From Ampelocalamus luodianensis (lineage: Eukaryota; Streptophyta; Magnoliopsida; Poales; Poaceae), in contig CM070617.1 of assembly GCA_036346255.1 (NCBI GenBank), forward strand, positions 310,001 through 374,000: a stretch of 64,000 bases of DNA, read 5' to 3'. Below are positions 36,983 through 46,132 of this stretch, piece by piece; position 1 is the stretch's first letter, and each line of letters opens with the position of its first letter. Made by a program: the position numbers and the translations under genes. The notes under the pieces were generated by a model. It had not been told where the DNA came from, ran no database searches, and saw only the letters and a list, made by a program, of their open reading frames with translations.

Positions 36983-37989
36983 TACTAACCACAATGTTTA
37001 GTTGATGTCTGCCATGTCATTCAGTTGGCTGATTGCAGAATCTACTTGATCGATGGATGCAGATAGATGAACTGGTGTTTGTTATCTTCCTCTCTGATTT
37101 AGGAGTTTTATTTGCAGGATATGAGGATCTTTGGAGAACTTGGGTGCCGTCCAGAGTGTTCATCTGATCTATACAAATGTATTCCTTGTTAACTCAACTG
37201 ATGGAGATTTGCTCCTCGGAGTAAACTTCTAAATGTAACACTGGAGCTTGTAAGGTGATTTAGTACAGTATGGTCGAAACCAACTATATATTTGTCGTTG
37301 CAGGCTCGTGTTTCCGTGAAGAGTTGGAGCTCATTCTGGGGTGCCAATTGAAGATACAAGGGAGTACACACTTATCCATACTCAAGTAAAGTCCATTATA
37401 CAAGACTAAAAACAACTTCTCTTCTGTTCTATGTTACATTTCAATTGGCGTGCTTTGGCTTATGCAATGATCCAAAGATGTTTCTCCACATACCGTAAAC
37501 ATCTTTTGATCGAGTTAACTTGCTTAAGTAATGTATTTTTTGCGTATGATTCTTATCATGTGCAACTTGTATCAGTAATGGTTCGAAAAGTTCAAGCAGC
37601 TTAATAGATACCTAGGTCGCAAATGATTTAACCGATTTTTATACTTGGCCTTTTGATGAATGCAGAGAATTGTGCTGTTGATTTAATCTATTGTCTTGCC
37701 TGCTGCTCGATTCTGAACAGTCTACCTAAAATTATTGTGTGTGTGTGTGTGTGTCCTGGCATTCATTGTTTTTCTTTTCCTTTTTGTTCTTTTTTCCTTC
37801 TCTGAGTAACAGGGGTCAACCTGAGAGGGCCAGTGTTAAGTGACTGATGTGAGGCAATTGTTGATAGTCCAACCCTTTATTCCAGGGCCCAGGGGTCTGT
37901 GGCACCATGATAGTTCGAGAGATAAGCAGCATATATTCAAACAGTAGCAATCCTTATGCCTTGTTTTTTTCTTTCTTTCTTTCGATCAT

Positions 37990-38126
37990 TGGTTCAGTTA
38001 GTAAGCACTGCCTCTGCAAAGAGAGACTATTTTGCTGGTTGCCGCTTACCTGCTGTGATTGGTGCTGTTATTGGGAAACCTGTGCAGGTTTTTTCAAAGG
38101 CGATTGCCATTGGAGCATGTTTTGAG
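37990..38126 (+). other. 137-bp block present only in copy B
   Basis: Inserted relative to copy A between the TTTCGATCAT and GGGAGCC phrases. It reads as an open frame (SAKRDYFAGCRLPAVIGAVI and on) continuous with about ten codons of shared sequence ending SLVTLKAACL. It lies downstream of the gene's stop codon. Origin unknown; no family recognised. Confidence 0.55.
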
Positions 38127-38636
38127 GGGAGCCTTGTAACTTTAAAAGCTGCTTGTCTGTAGAAGAGGTAAGGATCTATGCTATGCTATGCTATGCTATG
38201 CTATGATGTTGGTTAGAATTAGCACCCGCAAATGCTTATTTCTGCATGTAGGAATTATCCGGTCATGAAATGTGTTTGTGCTTCTGCTTCGATCATACGT
38301 TGCTTGTGCCTCTTCCAGTGTACTGGTTTATTGATAGAACCTTCACATTGCTTAATTATTATTTTTACAGCAGAAACGCACGTGCTTCAACAAGATATTA
38401 GGGGGAATCCATTTGTATATGTTGCAGCTAGTGTGGTGTGTTGGCATGCCAGTTTCGTAGTTGTTGTATCTTGAGGAAGTCTCAGCAGTGGTTTTCCTTT
38501 CTCTGCCCTTGTTGTTCTCTCGCGGCCGCCGCCGATTATTAGGTTGATCTGATCGGTGGTGACCGTCTCCGTCTCTGTTTCTACTACTTAAAAATAGGAC
38601 CCGGTGGTCGTCTGTCCTTCCCTCCTGCAGTGCAGT

Positions 38637-38675
38637 CTAAGCAAAGCAAAGCAAGCTAGGGTTTGGTTTCGTGGC
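38637..38675 (-). repeat. Inverted copy of the gene's 5' UTR segment, with telobox
   Basis: 39 bp matching, in inverse orientation, bases 14785-14818 of copy A's 5' UTR apart from one extra AAGCA unit. It includes CTAGGGTTT (telobox complement). It lies about 25 bp beyond the right end of duplicated block B. Confidence 0.75.
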
Positions 38676-40564
38676 ATGGCCGATGCAGGCCACTCTGCGC
38701 GCGGACGCCACGGCCATGGACACGCTGACTGACGGGAGCTCAGACCGACGTTCCACCGCTCGACCTTGTCCCGGCACACACTGGAGTGGAAACGAGACCG
38801 CTCCTCTCTCAACGCCAACGGGCTCATTTGGATCTCCCTCTACAGCTAGTTGGGTGTTGCCAGTGTTGGCCGTCGAGGCAACATTGTCCTTGGTGCAATG
38901 CCAGGCAGGGTCGCGGCTGCATCGCATCGCCTAGGTGTTCCTTCTTCTCTGCATTTGCTGCTTTTTTTAGGCTCCACAAAATCGTTGCTTCCCTTCTTTC
39001 TTAGATGAATTAATTGCATGAAACTTCCTGCACAGATTTGTTGCGTGTTTCCCTTCAATCCGACAAGCAAAGTTTGGTTATTTTCTATCCTAAAAAAGAT
39101 GCATACTTTCCAGCTCAACGATCACGTCTGAAATTAGAGTTTACAACTTCAGATTAACTTGTCGATGAGGCCCCTTGGTTTATGTTGCAGATGAAACAAG
39201 TTTTCCTTTTTTTTCCCCTGTAGAGTACAGTTTCGCTTTGCCTTTCTCGCGTATTTTGTTTCATTGTTAAATTAACGTCTCTGAATGGTTTTTTGCCTTC
39301 ATTAATAAGGACGGTGATTAAGTGCTTTGGAGAGTTAGGGTTGAATCACCAGCTTACTGTCTCTTACCACATCTGCACAAAGCTCTTGGCCTTCCTCTTC
39401 CTGTGACGCTTGCTGAAACACAAATTCTAGATATTGGTGCTCTCGGTCAACATCACCCCCACCCGCAAGCCTTCAGCTATAAACATTTGTTTCTTTCTTG
39501 TACACGATTTGATCTCCCCTCTCTTGATTCGTCTTCGTTGTCAGAGATGTGCACTTCTTGCCGCATAAGGATTCTCGCTTTTGTCTGTGATGAGGTGCTC
39601 TTCTATTCTCCCCTAATAAATCTGTCTTCCTGTGTCTCGGTGTCATATCCAACTCTCAGTCGTGCCAATGGTGTTACTTGGTCAGATATGGGAGGTTCAT
39701 CTTCTTATTGACCCATAATGTCTGTTTTTTTCTTCTAGAAAACAAACAACATAAAACTACCGCCCCTGGGCACGACACAGGCCGAATTGGGTTGAAAAAT
39801 TGATTAAAAATATTTTTTGACACTGTTTGACACAAAAAAGCAGACTAGAGCAACTTTTTTTTCTTTGAATTTTTTCTTCTTGTTTTTTTTTTACCTCGCA
39901 CTCACAGTTTGTGAGGGATGGATGCTTGTGCTCCCGCACCAAGCATGATGACAGTGTACTATTCCCCATCACCGCAGCCTCGTCTGGCAAATCGTTGCTG
40001 CCTGCGCTGTGATTTCATGTGAAAAATACGTGATTGTTTTTGTTACATGTAATAATAAATTTAAAGTTGCGAGTACGAGGTAAAAAAACAAAAAAGAAAA
40101 AAAATCAAGGCACATGGCGCGTTTTAGTTTGTTTGTGGTGCTATTTTTACAATTAATTCGTAGAGAGTGTTACTTTTGGTAAAGCGCGTGCCAACCGTAC
40201 CAAATTCGGGAAAAAAAAACTCCTAATTCTCGCTCACAAAAAGAAACAAAAAAAAAAACTCCTAATTCTCGCTCATAAAAAGAAACAAAACAAGGCAAAA
40301 AGAAGGAGGGAGCTGTTGTTGGGGAGAGCTGTAAGACTCGACACAGATCTCCAGCGCAGCGAGCAATACAGTACTCATCCTCTCCTCTCTCTCCTCTCCA
40401 CCAAAAGAAAAAGAAAAAGAATTGTATCATATAATCAGGGAGGGGATCATAGTAGATATATCTATGGAGGAGTAGAGTAGTAAAGCAAGCAAAGGCAAAG
40501 CAGCCGGTGGAGGGAGAGATTGACAAGTGCGGACAGTACACCCATCGCAGCGAATCGGAGCCAC
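38676..40564. other. Intergenic, no gene recognised
   Basis: 38690-38935 is GC-rich with open frames on both strands but no known domain. 39320-39710 has a 129-codon open frame on the plus strand with no recognised similarity. From 39760 on, A/T homopolymers and a repeated ACTCCTAATTCTCGCTCA phrase (about 40218 and 40258) precede the J-protein promoter. CTCTCCTCTC near 40380-40400 is probably promoter or 5' UTR. Confidence 0.4.
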
Positions 40565-42945
40565 ATGCGGCCCCACCTCGCCACTCCCTCCTCCTTCGCC
40601 GTCTCCGGCGGCCACCCCACGGGCGCCGGGCGCGTCGCGTTCTGGGGCCCGGCCACCGTCCCCCGTCCTCGCCCGCCTCTGCCTCCGCGCGCGCGGGGCG
40701 TTCGGCGGGACGGCGGCGTGCGCACGGCGGAGCAGCCGACGTTCTACGACCTGCTCGGGATCTCGTCGGAGGGTACCTTCGAGGATGTCAGGGCGGCCTA
40801 CAGGCGGATGGCGCGCAAGTACCACCCGGACGTCTCGCCGCCCGACGCCGCCGCCGAGAACACGCGCCGGTTCATCGAGGTGCAGGAGGCCTACGAGACG
40901 CTCTCCGACCCCAGCCGCCGCGCCACCTACGACCGCGCCCTCGCACGCGGCGTCTGCCGCCTCGCCTTCTCCGCCTCCAGACGTGCCTCCTCCTTGTACG
41001 AGGTCTCCTCTCTTCTCTCACCTCCAACTCTAGGGTCCTCCTCCCTCGGTCCCTCCCTAGTACTACTATTGTTATGCTAAAGCTACCTCCTGGTATCTTA
41101 GTTCTTGCTTCTTAAGTTAGGATCACTTCTAGTGAGTGACAGACAAGTAATTTGCTCCTGAATTGCTGGAGGGCATGAATTTTCTTGACCTGGAATCCAT
41201 GCGTTCGAATCTCAAGGGAGGGTGTTCATAAGCAAAGTTGAGATCTTTGATCTGTATATACCTGTGAGGACTGGACCGATTGGTTCTTCTGGCCTGGGTA
41301 GTAGCACTTCCATCCTTTCTGCTACTTTGCCTGCCTACATAAGGTACCTACATGCATGCTAGTAACAATTCCAATCCTTCAAAAGGGGTGTTCGAATATC
41401 TGCACCCTAGTCTAGAGAGCCAACTTGTTGGGTTTAGGTGGCTCTTATAAGTGAGTTTGTTAAACCATGGCTTTCACATTGATGCTCCTGGTTCCCAAAT
41501 CGGCAAAATTCATCATATACCCTCTTCATAGTTCAAAATCTAGAATATACCCTCCTACACATCCAAATTCATAATATACCCTCCTCTAATCTATTTGCTT
41601 TACAAAACACCCTCTTTATACCTTTTCAATGTATTTTTTCATATACTTGTGTATTCCATCACTTGAAATGACCAAAATACCCCTGATTAAAATTTGTGCA
41701 CATTATTTATATTTATATCACTTGAAATGACCGAAATGGAATAGCATCCACTAAACTGACAAGTGATAGAAATATATTTTAATAGCATCCACTAACAATA
41801 GCATCCATTATTTATATTTATATCACTTGTCCATTTCGGTCATTTCAAGTGATATAAATATAAATAATGTGCACAAATTTTAATCAGGGGTATTTTGGTC
41901 ATTTCAAGTGATGGAATACACAAGGATATGAAAAAATACATTGAAAAGGTATAAAGAGGGTGTTTTGTAAAGCAAATAGATTAGAGGAGGGTATATTATG
42001 AATTTGGATGTGTAGGAGGGTATATTCTAGATTTTGAACTATGAAGAGGGTATATGATGAATTTTCCCTACTAAATCATGTCTGTGTTTTTTGTAGACTT
42101 TAGCTTGAGCAACACCCTGATATTTTAGTCTCTGGCTTATTCAACTCAGACACTATAAACTCATAATTTAACATATAATGCCATCATGCATGTGGAGATC
42201 CAGCCTGACTTAAGTTGGCTGATTGATTAATTGAGTAGTATTTGACTTGATTGGAGCTCTTGTAGTTGATGACTCTATATTGGGTGTTTGACGACCATCT
42301 TTAACTTTTCCGTATGCTTGATGTATTGGTGCAATTCGCTACCTCAAAAGTAAACATAAGTGGGCAGCAAGTAGAAATGCACCCTTCGGTGACATACGTA
42401 CAAAATAGGAGATACAGAAACTATCCCTTTTGCGATATACATTCAAATAGGAATCCACCCTAATGCAAAATGTATGCATATAGGGGATGAATAATGATTG
42501 AGAAGTACTGTTCTAGAGGATTTGGAAAAGTTGTCGTCATGTACCTCATCCATAAGATTATCTGGACAATAATTTGAAAAGTCGTGCCGTACGTGTTAGG
42601 CTGGAAATTGCAGGAGTAAGCTTATCTTGCTGTTATGTTAGCTGATATCTACTTTCTTACCATTTATGATGTTGAATCCTTTAAGTTGACAATGTCCATG
42701 GCCACTGTGAACCGTTGTTTGTTATGTGCTTTTACAAGCCTCAACTCTGTAGGGCTTGCTTTGTTTCCACACTAACGTGCTATGTGTGTGAACCATAGGA
42801 CCAGGAAGAGAAGTCTGGCTGGAGGAGATCTTGGGAAGACCAAATTGCGGAGCTGAAGAAGAGGAGCATGGGGAAGGATTCAGAAGAGAACCTATCCTGG
42901 GGAGCTCGAATGCGAAGAAGGGCTGAGTCATCGTCAGCTGAATAA
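40565..42945 (+). CDS. Small chloroplast-type DnaJ (J-domain) protein
   Basis: Two exons, 40565-41002 and 42799-42945, 194 residues. Type III J-protein, a co-chaperone that stimulates Hsp70 ATPase. The J domain spans about 59-125 (TFYDLLGISSEGTFEDVRAA) with the HPD triad at residues 87-89. The first 55 residues are rich in Ala, Pro, Arg and Ser with no acidic residue before Asp49, as in a plastid transit peptide. Exon 2 encodes a Trp-rich charged tail (SGWRRSWEDQIAELKKR), like the C-terminus of plastid DnaJ20-type proteins. Start: the ATG at 40565; the frame extends upstream only from a TTG. The intron is long (1.8 kb) because it holds a foldback element. Confidence 0.92.
41502..42068. mobile_element. 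Foldback MITE in the DnaJ intron
   Basis: 567 bp with two nearly perfect inverted arms of about 239 bp (41502-41740 and 41830-42068) and a loop of about 90 bp. Termini read GG[C/G]AAAATTCATCATATACC. Flanking 9-mers TCCCAAATC (41493-41501) and TACTAAATC (42069-42077) match at 7 of 9 positions, which fits a Mutator-like target duplication. The arms include repeated phrases such as ATATACCCTCCT. No coding sequence. Confidence 0.88.
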
Positions 42946-43999
42946 TTGTGATAGTAATCCTTCCAAGTGCAATACTACTCCTATTTAGCATCCGAACCGA
43001 TTATATTTTTTGGGTAGGCATAATTAGAAGGGTGTGTTTTGCGAGGTATTAAGCTGTGTTTTTAAGATGAGCACGTGGAAAAACCTGCAACTGCCCTATA
43101 TCAGTAATAGTATATAGTAGTGAATTGCAGCGGGTGGCATGGTTAGGATTGGAAAAGAGCAGAGCAGCACTACTTGTGGTTGGGGTGGGTGTGGCTGCTG
43201 AGTGCTGACCAACAAGAGCCACGGTGATGGTATGTAGCTGAGCTGAGTGGGCTGGCTGTATCTATCATCTATGTAAAGGGGGACTCGACCGTGTTGCTCC
43301 TCCTTGAATCTTTCCTGGTCCAATGTAAATATGACCAACTAAAAATAAGCAAAGCTAGTTGTATTTTCAACTGATTTCGCGTGTGGAATTTTCTTCAGTT
43401 GGTGCCCCCGGCTTGCCTGCTGTGTTTTTCAGAGGTAGGAATTAGTACCATAGGAAGAAGGGTATGTAATGCATTATGACTAGATAAAGGAGATTTTGCA
43501 TGTCACTGTCATGACATCTATGTATGTCTTGTGATTACTGGAGCAGGTAAAGGAGTGGTGAGGAGTTAAGGTCTGTGTGGATTTCTGTTTTGTGTTTGCA
43601 AGGCACTCCAGTATGGGCCACCAGTCAATTCTGATGGATTAGAATAGGCGATACTTGTGGTGGGTGACTGGGCTAGGCGGTGAAGAACCGAAGACTGATC
43701 GATCTATTATTACAGCATCGCATTTTCCTCTCTGTCATGTGGGCCAAGCATGTGTTAGCCAGGTTTTGGCTTGCCCCAGTTTTGGTTATTGTTTGGTCCA
43801 TGCCCTAATTTTGATGGTACCAAAATTTGGTAATATTCGTTTGGGTACGGAACCAAACAGGCCAACCCAACCTAACCTGCGTGATATCTTTCTTTCCGGA
43901 ATCCTGTAGAGAAAGCAACCCAAGCTTCTTCTTCAGGGCCACCAGCTTGAGGCCCCACCAACACCAGCCAGGGCATCTGCTTGCTCTCTCTATTGGCTA
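42946..43999. other. 3' UTR and intergenic sequence
   Basis: The J-protein 3' UTR occupies the first few hundred bases. About 43780-43880 has Tourist-like phrases (ACCAAAATTTGGTAAT, ACCAAACAGGCC) similar to the element at 45.4 kb, probably an old fragment. No gene. Confidence 0.4.
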
Positions 44000-45323
44000 T
44001 TGTCAGTGCACAAATAGTCTTTTATTTTTCTAATTTCTAATTAATAATAGCCATTAGCTTCTTAACCGGGAGCCCGCCACCGAAGCCACGCCTTCCCGCC
44101 CCTCTCTCTCTCTCACACACACAGGGTGCCACATTCGCACTACTATGAAATCTTCGATATGGCACCGGTAGAAATCGTCGTCCCCGGCAACAGCAATCTC
44201 CCGTAGACGACAAACTCGGTAGTGCTCGGTTGGGGGCCAGGGACGATGAGGATGTGGTGTCGGGGCTGCTAGATCCGGCCCACAACAAGGTGTCGGTGTG
44301 GGCTGGTTGCCTCCTCATCCTCCTACTCCGAGTCCATCTAAAATGTTTGTATCAGTAAGTCGAGTTATTGCAGTGATTTTTTCGAATGTTGCAGTACCCT
44401 CTCCAAAATGTTGGGGCTGATTTACTGATTTTTTTTTGTTGCAACAATATTTTAGTTTTGTCGCAACAAATTCTTGTATTTGTTGTTGCCACAGTTGTTC
44501 TCATTTGTTACACAATTTTTAGTTTGTGTTTGTGTTTGTTACAACAAAGTGGGATTTTTGTTGTAATCCTATAACTAATTATTGCGGTTCACGATTTTTG
44601 TTGCACCAAATTGAGAATACTATCTTCCGGTTCCTCCTCCAGCGTCGCCGAGCTGGAACTCTAGCGAGCCAGTGGCAGCCAGAGATTGATACCAAAGACG
44701 AGCTTCTCTCCCTCCCCGCGTGCTCCAAGGCCTTGGAAGCAGGTTGCAACCACATGCTCATGCTCGAGGGAGGCCGTTCACCGTGGCCTCCTCCTCCAAC
44801 AAGCTGGAGCTTCGACAAGCTAGCGGCGGCCGGAGATCGTCGCCAGAGATGAAGTCTTCGTGATTTTTGTTACACCAAATCGAGAATGCTATCTTCCGTT
44901 CCTTCTCCGACGTCACCGATCTGGAACTCCGACGAGCCAATGGCAGCCATAGATTGCTACCAGAGACGAGCTTCTCTCCCTCCCGCGCGCTCCAAGGCCT
45001 TGGAAGCAAGTTGCAACCACGAGCTCGTGCTCAAGGGGGGCCGTTCACCGCAACCTCCTCCTTCTTCGGCAAGCTGGAGCTCCGACAAGCTAGCGGCGGT
45101 CAGAGATCACCGTCAGAGATGAAGTCTCCACGAATTTTTGTTGCGCCAAATCAGAAGATTGGAGTTAGATCTGAAGGCTAGGGGAGCATACGATGGGAAC
45201 ACTCCTATCGCACGTTCAGGCGCTAGTCGCTCCCTTCTCTGTTATATTGTCAATGGGCACAAATAGTGTCTTGTTTTTTTTCTTCTAATTACTGATTAAT
45301 AATAGCCATTAGCTTCTTAACCG
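44000..45323. repeat. Tandem 270-bp repeat block between 70-80 bp direct repeats
   Basis: Direct repeats at 44000-44067 and 45246-45323 share AATAATAGCCATTAGCTTCT and the CACAAATAGT phrase. Between them two full units of about 270 bp start at 44590 and 44859, and a third partial one at 45129, each beginning with a CACGA/CGTGATTTTTGTTGC-like phrase and containing GCTCCAAGGCCTTGGAAGCA. 44380-44560 is rich in TTGTTGCAACAA-like words. No domain was recognised; probably part of a DNA transposon. Confidence 0.65.
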
Positions 45324-45434
45324 TCCAAATCACATAGTCTAATGTGACTAGATAAAACAATGTAGACAAAATTAGAAACCGATTTCCGCGGGGAACGCTA
45401 TCACAAAAAATTGAAAATTCAAGTAAGGAATTTA

Positions 45435-45950
45435 GGATCTGTTTGGTTTACGACCCCAGATGGCCATAACAAAGTTTTGGTAATGCCAAAACCTGGGCAA
45501 AAAAATATTGTTTGGATCGTAGCAATACCAATTCACGAGTAATGCTGAAATCGATGTGTTTGAATTGTAACAATACCAAATTTTGTTTTTTTGCCTCACA
45601 TAACATATATATTTTTTGCTCCAAAATATGCTAACAGTGATCTTGTTTTGTTGATAAAATAACAAGGAATACAACAGTTCAAACGGATCAAAAATCGAAT
45701 AATCGATTTAGAAAATATGATTATTTGGAACTTACTAATCAAACTTATCTTGCAATTAATGTATCACTGTGTTGCCAAGCCAAATATTTGGTGCCCAATT
45801 TTACAACCAAAATTCTGCCAAAGAATTGGCTAGGTAATACCAAAATTTTAGGACAAAATCAAATTTTAGCATTAAACCAAATGATAGCAAAATTTTATAG
45901 ATATTATCAAAATTTGGTTTAGTTTATTTGGGATGCAATCCAAACAACCC
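45435..45950. mobile_element. Tourist-like (PIF/Harbinger) MITE
   Basis: 516 bp beginning GGATCTGTTTGGTT and ending ATCCAAACAACCC, which are inverted at their ends. Flanking trimers are TTA (left) and TTG (right), an imperfect form of the 3-bp target duplication expected for this group. The interior is AT-rich with many ACCAAAATTTTG-type words. No ORF of note. Confidence 0.6.
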
Positions 45951-46009
45951 TTGTTATCCCGATCTCACGACTTTACCTTGGCTTTGTTCCCCCGCCCCGC
46001 CTCCACTCT

Positions 46010-46044
46010 TTTGGCGCCAAACGCGCCCAGCTTTGCCGCCAAAA
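46010..46044. promoter_or_regulatory. Twin E2F-type sites
   Basis: The palindrome TTTGGCGCCAAA at 46010-46021 and TTTGCCGCCAAAA at 46032-46044 both fit the TTTSSCGS E2F/DP consensus. They lie about 90-125 bp upstream of the ATG at 46133. Such paired sites near the start are typical of S-phase or G1/S genes in plants. Activity is inferred. Confidence 0.65.
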
Positions 46045-46132
46045 CCCCACCTCTTCTTCTGACTTCTCCCTCCCACCTCGCTGCCTCCCACAAATCCGCA
46101 ACTCAGGCGCGCGCCCAAGCCGTGCACGCACC

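Larger units (their letters stand above)
32726..38610 (+). repeat. Direct segmental duplication, copy B
   Basis: Counterpart of 14572-20245. It has more bases than copy A at three places: 12 bp in exon 1 (about 34056-34067), 137 bp at 37990-38126, and 26 bp near 38230-38256. It also has longer microsatellites: GT near 37737 and a TGCTA-type run near 38176-38203. Confidence 0.95.

Noticed and set aside
39322..39711. 129-codon plus-strand frame downstream of copy B
   Set aside because: No recognised domain, no splice partners and ordinary AT content around it; not called as a gene.
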